Shown here: piece by piece, positions 16,205-23,790 of the stretch
Position numbering within the stretch: the stretch's first letter is position 1
Layout: the number at the start of each line of letters is the position of its first letter
NCBI GenBank assembly: GCA_964537555.1
Contig: CAZIAD010000046.1
Location: 1 to 26,244, forward strand
DNA: 26,244 nucleotides
From: CAYRWR01 sp964537555
Lineage (GTDB): Bacteria > Spirochaetota > Brevinematia > Brevinematales > CAYRWR01
Direction of reading: 5' to 3'
Notes under the pieces: generated by a model
Databases searched by the model: none
What the model was told of the DNA's origin: nothing
Seen by the model: the letters and a program-made list of their open reading frames with translations, nothing else
Position numbers and translations under genes: made by a program

Positions 16205-16297
16205 GGAATGGGGCTGTCAATACTGTATAGTGGGAGCTTCAGCCACCAGCCCTGCTTTGCCAAATCAATAATATCCCTAAAAGTAGCACTACAGTAC

Positions 16298-16326
16298 TTG
16301 ATATACTATTCTACTAATGATACATT
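16298..16326 (+). promoter_or_regulatory. Probable promoter of the PD40 lipoprotein gene, overlapped by a palindrome
   Basis: TTGATA (16298-16303), a 17-base spacer, then TACATT (16321-16326). The -10 matches consensus at four of six positions. The element lies inside the inverted repeat at 16301-16335, and the ribosome binding site AAGGAAGG follows at about 16342. Confidence 0.5.
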
Positions 16327-16335
16327 ATAGTATAT
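16301..16335. repeat. Inverted repeat ATATACTAT / ATAGTATAT spanning a promoter
   Basis: Perfect nine-base arms (16301-16309 and 16327-16335) are separated by 17 bases. A smaller AATG-ATA-CATT symmetry lies inside. One arm covers the -35 side and the other the region just after the -10, the layout expected for a dimeric or looping regulator. Confidence 0.55.
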
Positions 16336-16355
16336 TTAATAAAGGAAGGTGAAAA

Positions 16356-17315
16356 ATGAAGCTCTCTATACAAATATCTGCATGTTTACTGATACTGTCC
16401 CTGGCTGGATGTTCAGGATATTTTAATAACGGATCTGGTAGTATTACCGACCAGGCTGCCATACTCGCTATAGAAAATGGCGGGGGTTATCTGTCCGGCC
16501 CGTCCAATGATATCACCCCATTCTTATACCGGGACACCAATGGCAACAACCCGGTACTTTTCTTTTCCAGTGACAGGGATGGCACTTATGATATCTATTA
16601 CGCAAAAATGAATAGTGACGGGACATTTCAGAATCCTGTAAAAATGACCAATATCAGTACGGATGTATCCAATGAGTATTCTCCTGTGATTGAATGGGAA
16701 GATGATTTTTACAATTATCCCGACATTTATCTTATGATCTCTTATATACAGGAGATCGCATCCAATACTGTGATACAGACGCATTACCTGTCTTCAGACC
16801 TGCAGGCCGGGACTATAGATTCTACCTATTACCCTGCTCTTTTCCTGACTTCACTGGATCTGGATGATACCAACATGCAGCCCGACATCCTCCTCTCCAT
16901 GATCGACGGAAGAACAAATTTAGACAGTCTATATTACGAGATCCCATTCAATGACTGGGGCTTTCCCAATACTAAGTATTTTTCAGCCCCGAATATCTAT
17001 TCTCTGGCTTCGGTCCATGGCTCCGGTGCCAACTGGACATCCGAAGTGCACATCTTTGAGACTGAGTACCAGGGAAAGAGGCAGCTTTTCCTGAACTATA
17101 ATTTTACACAGACAACCCCAGGCTTATTCTACCGGGAATTAAACCCCATCGAGGAATATGCTTCGTCTTATAATGACCGCTGGCCTTGTGTGGACTTTGG
17201 TGGAAACGGGGAAGTGTACTTTTCATCAGACCGTGGGGTCAATGGGGATTATGATCTGTTCCGCTATAACATTAAAAACTTTGATGCAGTAGTGCCTCCT
17301 AATCCTTTTCAGTAG
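16356..17315 (+). CDS. Lipoprotein with PD40/TolB-like beta-propeller repeats
   Basis: This is a 319-residue protein. Its signal ends in LAGC (C19 lipidated). Two segments, LFFSSDRDGTYDIYYAKMNSDG near residue 67 and VYFSSDRGVNGDYDLFRYNI near 287, are PD40-type repeats: F-x-S-D-R-x-G-x-x-D-I/L-Y/F. Such repeats build TolB-like propellers that often bind proteins or peptidoglycan. No OmpA-like peptidoglycan-binding domain follows, so it is not Pal or a typical TolB. AAGGAAGG gives a strong start at ATG 16356. The arylsulfotransferase-like lipoprotein starts ten bases after its stop, so the two probably form an operon of surface or periplasmic proteins. The function is unknown. Confidence 0.83.
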   Translation: MKLSIQISACLLILSLAGCSGYFNNGSGSITDQAAILAIENGGGYLSGPSNDITPFLYRDTNGNNPVLFFSSDRDGTYDIYYAKMNSDGTFQNPVKMTNISTDVSNEYSPVIEWEDDFYNYPDIYLMISYIQEIASNTVIQTHYLSSDLQAGTIDSTYYPALFLTSLDLDDTNMQPDILLSMIDGRTNLDSLYYEIPFNDWGFPNTKYFSAPNIYSLASVHGSGANWTSEVHIFETEYQGKRQLFLNYNFTQTTPGLFYRELNPIEEYASSYNDRWPCVDFGGNGEVYFSSDRGVNGDYDLFRYNIKNFDAVVPPNPFQ

Positions 17316-17325
17316 AGCCGGATCC

Positions 17326-18789
17326 ATGACAAGCAGGATTAAGAGGATCACTTCTTCAGAAAATGCTATGAGGCTATTAACTGCTGTACTCAAGCCTGTC
17401 CTAAAAATGCGCAGCTTAATAATATTACCCTTTCTTTTATTTTTTTTCCTGGCATACTGTACTATGGGTTCAATACCGGAGACAACTACTCCCGAAGCCC
17501 TCAACACGATTCCCCAGACATGGGGCCCTCTGGAATACAGCGCAGGGGGATATACATTTATCAGTCCTATGAATTCCACTGAAATGTATCTGATCAACAT
17601 ATCAAATGAAATCGTATATTCCTGGTCTGCCTCAGAAGCTCATATTCTTACAGCCGGCCTCATGCCCGATGGCAGTGTTTTACGTCACCTCCCTGCCCCC
17701 TACCAGAACCCGGTATTTGACCAGTTCGGAGGAGCCGGGGGTAAGTTACAGATTTTGGAACTGGATAACCGTATTCGCTGGGAGTGGGTGTTTTCTGATG
17801 ATACTGCCATATCCCACCATGCTTTAAAACTGATGCCCAATGGCCATATACTTCTGATAGGATGGGAACTTATCTCCGCCCAAACAGCCATTGCCAATGG
17901 GTTAGACACCAATATTTTCACCTTTCCCTGGATATGCCCTGCTATCCTCCTGGAAATTGAACCTGTAGGCACTGACCAGGCCAATATAATCTGGAAGTGG
18001 AGAGCCTGGGACCATATTGTGCAGGAATTTAATAGTGGAGCTGCTCACTATGCTGGTGTCAAAGAAAATCCCCAGCTCATACATCTCAATCACTTTGACC
18101 TCACAAAGACCAATAAGGCAGTCATCATGGATTGGTTACACATAAATTCCATTGATTATAATCCTGTACTGGATCTGATCGTAGTAGGTAGTCTGAAATT
18201 TTCAGAATTATGGATAATCGACCACAGCACGTCTACTGTAGAAGCTGCCGGCCATAGCGGGGGCACATACGGACGGGGGGGTGACCTGCTGGCCCGCTGG
18301 GGTAATCCCGAGACTACCCGCCAGGGAGACCATTCTCTTCGCCGTTTGTTTGGCCAGCATGATGTACACTGGATAGCTCCCGGACTGCCCGGTGAGGGCA
18401 ACCTCCTCATCTTTAATAATGGTGCATGGCGTACACCCGACAACACCCCCCAATCCAATTATTCATCAGTTTTAGAATTATCCCTTAGCCCTTCCAATTC
18501 TCTGCCCTACCTGGTAACCGCCAGCAATAACAATCTGTCTGCCACTGTGGTATGGGAATATACTGACCCTGACAATCGATATGATTTCTGGTCCCGGAAT
18601 ATTTCGGGAGCCCAAAGGCTGCCCGATGGCCACACCTTGATTACCGCAGGACAGCTGAGATATGTATTCGAAAGCACCCCGGCACGGGAAAATATATGGC
18701 AGTATGATGTGGGTGAGCCTGTTTTCAAAGCATACCGGTATTACACTAATCATCCAGGTATCCAAAGCCTCATGCATAAAGCAGATTGA
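17326..18789 (+). CDS. Arylsulfotransferase-like (ASST family) lipoprotein
   Basis: This protein is 487 residues as written. It resembles the six-bladed propeller of aryl-sulfate sulfotransferases: ISHHALKLMPNGHILLIGWE (H164-H165), LHINSIDYNPVLDLIVVGSL (H272), then LFGQHDVHWI (H345, H348), GNLLIFNNG and RLPDGHTLI. These histidine-containing strands correspond in pattern to the active-site blades of ASST. I cannot confirm that the catalytic histidine is retained. ASST moves sulfate between phenols in the periplasm. The lipobox LAYC gives C45, and the long N-terminus is unusual. Starting at the internal ATG (17407-17409, M28) would give a normal 17-residue signal, but neither start has a good ribosome binding site. 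It follows the PD40 lipoprotein by ten bases. Confidence 0.75.
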   Translation: MTSRIKRITSSENAMRLLTAVLKPVLKMRSLIILPFLLFFFLAYCTMGSIPETTTPEALNTIPQTWGPLEYSAGGYTFISPMNSTEMYLINISNEIVYSWSASEAHILTAGLMPDGSVLRHLPAPYQNPVFDQFGGAGGKLQILELDNRIRWEWVFSDDTAISHHALKLMPNGHILLIGWELISAQTAIANGLDTNIFTFPWICPAILLEIEPVGTDQANIIWKWRAWDHIVQEFNSGAAHYAGVKENPQLIHLNHFDLTKTNKAVIMDWLHINSIDYNPVLDLIVVGSLKFSELWIIDHSTSTVEAAGHSGGTYGRGGDLLARWGNPETTRQGDHSLRRLFGQHDVHWIAPGLPGEGNLLIFNNGAWRTPDNTPQSNYSSVLELSLSPSNSLPYLVTASNNNLSATVVWEYTDPDNRYDFWSRNISGAQRLPDGHTLITAGQLRYVFESTPARENIWQYDVGEPVFKAYRYYTNHPGIQSLMHKAD

Positions 18790-18858
18790 TTTTTTAGGCA
18801 TGTTCTCTATGCTGCACCAGCTCAGCCTGCCCATAGACTGATATGAAAGGAATGAACT

Positions 18859-19419
18859 ATGTCAGACAAAAGGACTCTCGACTCATGGTCAGAAGAGGGT
18901 GAAGTCTCTCCCGGACTACTACAGGAATGGGCCTATGACGAAAATGCCATTTTCATGGAGCAGGATGAAGACCTGCTCCTGCATGATACAGATCTCCTGC
19001 CCACTATCATTGACCTCATCACTGACCTGGACTGCCCTAAAAGAAAATACCTGTATCTCATCATTGCTGATTTTACCCTGTCCAATTTCAGGCATAAACG
19101 TCTCATCGAACTACAGCGCACCGCTCAATATATCGAGCAATTCCGGGAGAAAATAGCAAATGATGACTATTTGTCTGGGTGGGCCCACTATTTTAATGAT
19201 ACCACGGCATTACTCAGCCATAGTAAAAACATAGACCAGGCCACCGCGAATAAATACGGATGGGCCCTCTTAAAAGGCCTCACCGGCACAGCCAGGATCA
19301 GCCCTGCTCAGAAGATCGAAGACAGGACCTGGGAAGTGATCTACCTGGCCCCTTCGGTACGTCCCTATATTCATATTGACAGCATAAGCGGGGATTATCA
19401 GTACATGGGCTATAAGTAA
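18859..19419 (+). CDS. Protein of unknown function, cytoplasmic
   Basis: This is a 186-residue protein with AAGGAA seven bases before its ATG. It has no signal peptide or membrane segment. The N-terminal half is acidic (EDLLLHDTDLLPTIIDLITDLDCPKRKYLYLIIADF). The middle is helical with a basic stretch (RHKRLIELQRTAQYIEQFREK). The C-terminus is strand-like with several aromatic residues. No motif suggests a function. It lies about 70 bases after the arylsulfotransferase-like gene. A possible promoter (TTGATT 18786-18791, 16 bases, TATGCT 18808-18813) sits in that gap, so it may be expressed separately. It ends at a clear terminator. Confidence 0.75.
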   Translation: MSDKRTLDSWSEEGEVSPGLLQEWAYDENAIFMEQDEDLLLHDTDLLPTIIDLITDLDCPKRKYLYLIIADFTLSNFRHKRLIELQRTAQYIEQFREKIANDDYLSGWAHYFNDTTALLSHSKNIDQATANKYGWALLKGLTGTARISPAQKIEDRTWEVIYLAPSVRPYIHIDSISGDYQYMGYK

Positions 19420-19438
19420 GTCGGTATAAGCAATTTTT

Positions 19439-19478
19439 CCAAAAAAAAGCACCTGTCTTGAGACAGGCGCTTTATTTT
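19439..19478. terminator. Bidirectional intrinsic terminator
   Basis: Stem AAAGC-a-CCTGTC / GACAGG-c-GCTTT (19446-19457 with 19462-19473), loop TTGA, one A-C mismatch. The right flank is TTTATTTT and the left flank a run of eight A, so it serves both the plus-strand gene ending at 19419 and the minus-strand gene ending at 19493. Confidence 0.85.
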
Positions 19479-19492
19479 CGGGTCTGTAAAAA

Positions 19493-20245
19493 CTACATAG
19501 GCTTGGCAATAGAGTTCAGTTCTCCATAACCATCTGAAGCAAAATTGGTGTTAGCGGGGTCATATATCCAGTTGCCATCTACAATGTACTTATAGAGAGC
19601 ATTTGTGGTTACGATACCGATCGCATTGATATTGGACAAAGTTAATTCCATCACAAACATATTTCCACCGGCATTTGTCATGGTTATCGGTGAAGTATTC
19701 CAGGCAGTCATTTCACCGGCAAGCTGGACAGTCGTCGCTGTTGCGGACAGGTATCTAAATATGACTGTGTCGGTAGTAAACTCAGGGCTATGGAATAATG
19801 TGGGAGTGGTTACATCCATCTTTACAGGCACAGAAACATTCGTAGCATCATCTATAACCACGATATACACATCATAATCAGTAGCGGGCTCTAATGCAGT
19901 AGTGACATGCCACCAATGCTCGTTGGGGCCCATGCTAAATCCAGCTGAATACACTTTACCCGCAGGGGTGTCCAATAGAAAATCATTAGTGGATGGCATA
20001 GGGGAGTTATTTGTCAAAACAAAATATGCTGCAACACAATCCTCATTGGCTCTAAAATGCACATTAAATCCATAAGGCCCTAACTGTGCCACATAAGGAA
20101 AACTTCCGCTCCAGGAAGGGGCTGTAGTATCTACTACTGGTGGTTGTGTAGTATTATTATCATCTTCACCAGGAACAGGCATATCACAAGAATACAGACT
20201 CAAGCCAACTACCAACATCAATCCAAAAAACAACTCTTTTTTCAT
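19493..20245 (-). CDS. Lipoprotein with C-terminal CBM48/glycogen-binding-like domain
   Basis: This is a 250-residue protein with signal sequence ending in LYSC (C20 lipidated). A linker rich in D, N, T and P spans about 24-40. Residues 40-150 look like an immunoglobulin or fibronectin-type sandwich (VAAYFVLTNNSP, EPATDYDVYIVVIDDATN). Residues about 160-250 match the E-set glycogen-binding fold of CBM48/AMPK-beta: VQLAGEMTAWNTSPITMTNAGG, then YKYIVDGNWIYDPANTNFASDG, where W, the K-Y-I-V-D-G-N-W strand and the final DG-x-G-x-x-N-S are typical. No catalytic domain is attached. GGAGAG lies before the ATG. It probably displays a glucan- or protein-binding module outside the cytoplasm; the ligand is inferred only from the fold. 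Confidence 0.82.
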   Translation of the reverse strand: MKKELFFGLMLVVGLSLYSCDMPVPGEDDNNTTQPPVVDTTAPSWSGSFPYVAQLGPYGFNVHFRANEDCVAAYFVLTNNSPMPSTNDFLLDTPAGKVYSAGFSMGPNEHWWHVTTALEPATDYDVYIVVIDDATNVSVPVKMDVTTPTLFHSPEFTTDTVIFRYLSATATTVQLAGEMTAWNTSPITMTNAGGNMFVMELTLSNINAIGIVTTNALYKYIVDGNWIYDPANTNFASDGYGELNSIAKPM

Positions 20246-20274
20246 TTATCTCTCCATACTTATATATTATCTGT

Positions 20275-20302
20275 AATATATCACGGCACGTTAGATTTTC
20301 AA
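20275..20302 (-). promoter_or_regulatory. Probable promoter of the CBM48 lipoprotein gene
   Basis: On the minus strand TTGAAA (20302-20297), 16 bases, TATATT (20280-20275). The predicted leader is about 25 bases and includes GGAGAG. Confidence 0.55.
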
Positions 20303-20585
20303 ATAAATACTATGACAATAATTTATTAAAATCCTACTAGCTCCATTTGATCTGCAAGAGATCTTTAATAAATATGTTAGCCATGGCCTCTTCCCGAGAA
20401 TTCAAGAATTCAGTTGCCAGCGGCCTGTTATTTTCCTGAGAATTCTCCACACACCCTGCCCATTTATAGAAATTTTTAGGGATATGCGTTAATATATTTG
20501 AGCAGGATTATGCAGATAACACCTCTACATGTCCCGGGAACACTGATAAGCCTATGGACATGCCTGCAGACCCATTTTCAGTAAT

Positions 20586-20592
20586 AAAGGAG
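20586..20592 (+). promoter_or_regulatory. Ribosome binding site fixing the ilvD start at ATG 20599
   Basis: AAAGGAG lies six bases (all T) before ATG 20599. An in-frame ATG at 20554 would add 15 residues that do not match the family and has no ribosome binding site. Confidence 0.85.
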
Positions 20593-20598
20593 TTTTTT

Positions 20599-22440
20599 AT
20601 GTACAAGATACCCCTGAGAAGCGCAGCTTCCACAGCCGGCCGCAATATGGCAGGCGCCCGGTCCCTATGGCGGGCCAATGGCGTACAGAGTGAACAGTTC
20701 GGCAAACCTATCATCGCTATTGCCAATTCCTTCACCCAGTTTGTGCCCGGACATGCTCACCTGCAGAATGTAGGACAGCAGGTCAAGAAGGTCATAGAAG
20801 CACAGGGCTGTTTCGCCGCTGAGTTTAACACTATCGCAGTAGATGACGGGATCGCTATGGGCCACGGGGGTATGCTGTACAGCCTGCCCAGCCGTGAGAT
20901 CATCGCTGATTCCGTAGAATATATGGTCAATGCCCATCAGGCTGACGCCCTGGTCTGTATCTCCAACTGTGACAAGATCACCCCGGGAATGCTCATGGCT
21001 GCTATGCGGCTCAACATCCCCACCATCTTTGTCTCCGGGGGCCCCATGGAAGCGGGTATCGCCGGGGAAAAGAAGCTGGACCTGGTAGATGCCATGGTCA
21101 TGGCGGCAGACCCCGAAATCAGTGACGACGAGTTGGCCGTCATCGAGGAAAATGCCTGCCCCACCTGCGGCTCCTGTTCCGGTATGTTCACTGCCAACTC
21201 CATGAACTGCCTCAACGAAGCCCTGGGACTGGCCCTGCCCGGTAATGGTACAGTAGTAGCTACCCACCAGAACCGCTGGAAGCTGTTCGAAACCGCCGCA
21301 CACCGCATCGTGGAGCTGGCCGACATGTATTACAAAGAGGGCAATACCGGTGTACTGCCCCGCAGCATAGCCACCAAGGCCGCCTTTATGAACTCCATCT
21401 CCCTGGACATAGCCATGGGCGGATCTACCAATACCGTCCTGCACCTCCTGGCCATCGCCCGTGAGGCCGAGGTCGACTTTACGATGGATGATATCGACAA
21501 GCAGAGCCGTAAGGTCCCCTGTGTATGTAAGGTCGCGCCCAACACCCAGAAGTACCATATCGAGGATGTGAACCGTGCCGGTGGTATCATGGGCATCCTG
21601 GCAGAGCTGGACCGGGCCGGCATCCTGGACACCAGTGTCAAACGGGTAGACTCCCCCAGCCTGGCTCATACCCTCAAGGAATATGACCTGGCCGGATCAC
21701 CCAGTGCAGCAGCTATAAATATCTATAAATCAGCCCCCGGCTTTATAGGGCGTAACCTGAAGTTCGCCAGCCAGGGCAATATGTACAAAGAGCTGGATAC
21801 CGACCGGGAACAGGGCTGTATCCGCAGCGTACCCCATGCCTACTATCCCGATGGAGGGCTGGGTGTGCTCTTCGGTAACATCGCCCCCGACGGCTGTATC
21901 GTTAAGACCGCGGGAGTAGACGAAAGTATCTTCCATTTCGAAGGGCGGGCCCGGGTATTCTTCAGCCAGGAAGCGTCAGTAGCCGCCATTCTGAATAAAG
22001 AGATCGTGGCCGGTGATGTAGTGATCATCCGTTACGAAGGCCCCAAAGGCGGCCCCGGTATGCAGGAGATGCTCTACCCCACCTCCTACCTCAAGTCCAT
22101 GAAGCTGGGCAAGAGCTGTGCTCTCATCACGGACGGCCGTTTCTCCGGTGGGACTTCCGGCCTCTCCATAGGCCATGTCTCCCCCGAAGCAGCCGCCGGA
22201 GGCCCTATCGCTCTCATCGAAGAAGGGGACAAGATCATCATAGATATCCCCAAACGGACTATCAATGTCGATGTAAGTGACGCAGTACTGGCCGAGCGCC
22301 GTAAAAAGGAAGAGGCTCAGGGAGCAGCCGCCTTTACCCCCCGGGGCAGAGACCGTCAGGTCACCCGGGCTCTCAAAGCCTACGCCCTCTTTGCCGAGTC
22401 AGCCGATAAAGGCGCCGTACGCAAGCTCCCCGGAGAATAG
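20599..22440 (+). CDS. ilvD: Dihydroxy-acid dehydratase
   Basis: This is a 613-residue enzyme, near the length of E. coli IlvD. It dehydrates 2,3-dihydroxy-isovalerate and -methylvalerate in valine and isoleucine synthesis, using an iron-sulfur cluster. Family motifs are intact: IANSFTQFVPGH, SNCDKITPGM with C124, CPTCGSCSGMFTANSMNCL (C187, C190, C193), and GRFSGGTSGLSIGHVSPEAAAGG near the end. NSFTQFVPGH, where other dehydratases have a cysteine, places it with the E. coli-type enzymes known for an oxygen-sensitive cluster. It is monocistronic, with a terminator just behind it. No other branched-chain genes are nearby. Its GC content is visibly higher than that of its neighbours, which may reflect high expression or a different origin. 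Confidence 0.97.
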   Translation: MYKIPLRSAASTAGRNMAGARSLWRANGVQSEQFGKPIIAIANSFTQFVPGHAHLQNVGQQVKKVIEAQGCFAAEFNTIAVDDGIAMGHGGMLYSLPSREIIADSVEYMVNAHQADALVCISNCDKITPGMLMAAMRLNIPTIFVSGGPMEAGIAGEKKLDLVDAMVMAADPEISDDELAVIEENACPTCGSCSGMFTANSMNCLNEALGLALPGNGTVVATHQNRWKLFETAAHRIVELADMYYKEGNTGVLPRSIATKAAFMNSISLDIAMGGSTNTVLHLLAIAREAEVDFTMDDIDKQSRKVPCVCKVAPNTQKYHIEDVNRAGGIMGILAELDRAGILDTSVKRVDSPSLAHTLKEYDLAGSPSAAAINIYKSAPGFIGRNLKFASQGNMYKELDTDREQGCIRSVPHAYYPDGGLGVLFGNIAPDGCIVKTAGVDESIFHFEGRARVFFSQEASVAAILNKEIVAGDVVIIRYEGPKGGPGMQEMLYPTSYLKSMKLGKSCALITDGRFSGGTSGLSIGHVSPEAAAGGPIALIEEGDKIIIDIPKRTINVDVSDAVLAERRKKEEAQGAAAFTPRGRDRQVTRALKAYALFAESADKGAVRKLPGE

Positions 22441-22469
22441 GCTTCTCCCCCTCACATGGATCCCAATAC

Positions 22470-22503
22470 TCCCCCGGTACTTTTACACCGGGGGATTTTT
22501 TTA
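22470..22503 (+). terminator. Intrinsic terminator of ilvD
   Basis: A perfect eight-base stem CCCCCGGT (22471-22478) / ACCGGGGG (22487-22494) with loop ACTTTTAC is followed by ATTTTTTTATT. Confidence 0.92.
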
Positions 22504-22555
22504 TTGAGTCTATTCCCATCATCCCCGTATTTTCCCATTTGCCCTGCTGCATTCC

Positions 22556-22620
22556 CCCATGGACATCGGGTTCCCCCCGATGAGGATGGGCTACTTTGTA
22601 TGAGGGCCCCTGCTCCTCAT
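22556..22620 (+). other. Two tandem RNA hairpins downstream of ilvD, possible structured RNA
   Basis: The first is CCCAT-GGA-CATCGGG-ttccc-CCCGATG-AGG-ATGGG (22556-22590): seven base pairs, a symmetric 3x3 internal loop and five more base pairs. The second is ATGAGG / CCTCAT (22600-22620) with a nine-base loop. Neither has a U-tract, and they lie beyond the ilvD terminator. They could belong to a small RNA or a processed leader. The strand is assigned only by neighbouring genes. Confidence 0.4.
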
Positions 22621-22662
22621 TTATATACCTCCAATACTAGAAAAAAAACACACCATCATTAG

Positions 22663-22691
22663 TAGACACTTTAGCAAACTTTCTATAAAAT
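22663..22691 (+). promoter_or_regulatory. Probable promoter of the 22730-23706 gene pair
   Basis: TAGACA (22663-22668), 17 bases, TAAAAT (22686-22691). Each hexamer differs from consensus at one position. The leader is about 32 bases. Confidence 0.5.
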
Positions 22692-22729
22692 CATAAAATA
22701 GGCATCAGCCATACTGCCAGGAGTAAAAA

Positions 22730-23170
22730 ATGCCCTATACTATCCTATTCCCCCTAGTCTTCATTGCTATTATACTTTTAATCTGGTTAATTAGCGATAG
22801 AAAGACCCTCTTTCAGTCCAACACTGACCGCATCATCATTCTCCTGATCACCAAGATCGAAGGGAGTTTTTCGATTTTATCAGACTTTGTAGAAAATACA
22901 GAGGATATTTCAGGACCCGAATTATCCACTATAGTGACCTTTTCCAGTATGTTCTGGAGCCAGCTCCTTTACCTGTATGGCATAAATGCCTACACGGCCA
23001 AACGGATCCATAGTCTGCTAAAAGTTAAAGATCTGGACGGATTTTCCCAGTATCTGGAACAATTCAATGCATTGGTGGAGACTGCCCAAAAAAAGACTAG
23101 GAATTCCCCTTTAAATAACCGGATACTGGAGAATGACCTTATCTTTAAAGGCGAACAGGAGGGATTTTAA
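22730..23170 (+). CDS. Small membrane-anchored protein of unknown function
   Basis: This is a 146-residue protein. Residues 2-22 (YTILFPLVFIAIILLIWLIS) form a single N-terminal membrane anchor. The remainder is predicted helical and cytoplasmic or periplasmic, with no known motif. CAGGAG precedes the ATG. The next gene begins two bases after its stop and has its ribosome binding site inside this gene, so they form an operon. The downstream reductase does not reveal this protein's role. Confidence 0.75.
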   Translation: MPYTILFPLVFIAIILLIWLISDRKTLFQSNTDRIIILLITKIEGSFSILSDFVENTEDISGPELSTIVTFSSMFWSQLLYLYGINAYTAKRIHSLLKVKDLDGFSQYLEQFNALVETAQKKTRNSPLNNRILENDLIFKGEQEGF

Positions 23171-23172
23171 TC

Positions 23173-23706
23173 ATGGCCAATCATGTATATATCGCCACCT
23201 CCCTGGACGGCTATATCGCCACCCCGGATGGGGGACTGGACTGGCTCAGCAGTATTCCTAATCCGGAGCAGAGCGACTTTGGATTCAGTGATTTTATGAG
23301 TCATATCGATGCCATAGTGATGGGCCGTAATACCTTTGAAAAGGTACTATCCTTCGGGGAATGGCCCTATACCAGTCCGGTGTTTGTACTCAGCACCACC
23401 CTGACCCAGGTCCCGGACCATTTAAGCGGAAAAGCAGAAGTCATACAAGGACAGATCCCGGAGATAATCTCAGAGTTACACAGACGGGGCTATGCCGAAC
23501 TATACATCGATGGCGGCCGGACCATACAGAGCTTCCTGGAGCGGGACTTCATAGATGAGATGATCATCTCCACCGTCCCGGTTTTACTGGGCCGGGGTAT
23601 ACCCCTGTTTGGATCACTGGATAGGTCTATCCGATTTGAGGTCGTACAGACAGAACGGTTAAACCACTTTTTAGTCAAGACTTATTATAAAAGAATGAGA
23701 CAGTAA
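23173..23706 (+). CDS. Dihydrofolate reductase/RibD C-terminal-like family protein
   Basis: This is a 177-residue protein. VYIATSLDGYIATPDGGLDWL at the N-terminus is the signature of the DHFR-like RibD_C family (YyaP/YwjB type). AIVMGRNTFEKVL (cofactor region), VFVLSTTL, LYIDGGRTIQSFL, and TVPVLLGRGIPLF complete the pattern. Members bind NADPH in the same fold as RibD reductase, but their physiological substrate is mostly unknown. It is not classical FolA, which lacks this IDGG/LLGRG pattern. AGGAGG inside the preceding gene supports the ATG at 23173. Confidence 0.88.
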   Translation: MANHVYIATSLDGYIATPDGGLDWLSSIPNPEQSDFGFSDFMSHIDAIVMGRNTFEKVLSFGEWPYTSPVFVLSTTLTQVPDHLSGKAEVIQGQIPEIISELHRRGYAELYIDGGRTIQSFLERDFIDEMIISTVPVLLGRGIPLFGSLDRSIRFEVVQTERLNHFLVKTYYKRMRQ

Positions 23707-23790
23707 TACTGTCAGGTGATCCAGCATGAAATATTTTAAAGCTATACTTCGGGATCAGGCTCAGGTTTTTGAATCTTTAAGGAATAAGCA

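Larger units (their letters stand above)
20246..20598. other. Divergent regulatory region between the CBM48 lipoprotein and ilvD
   Basis: This 353-base stretch carries the minus-strand promoter at 20275-20302. It also has three GAATTC hexamers, two in GAGAATTCAAGAATTC (20396-20411) and one in the palindrome GAGAATTCTC (20438-20447). I could not find a convincing ilvD promoter. I saw no leader peptide with branched-chain codons, no T-box motif and no attenuator. Confidence 0.5.

Noticed and set aside
20554..20598. Longer start (ATG 20554) for ilvD
   Set aside because: The extra 15 residues do not fit the family N-terminus, and the strong AAAGGAG points to ATG 20599.
20665..21669. A 334-codon open frame on the minus strand inside ilvD
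   Set aside because: It is antisense to a clearly identified gene, in the frame that high-GC third positions keep open. It has no ribosome binding site and no recognisable motif.
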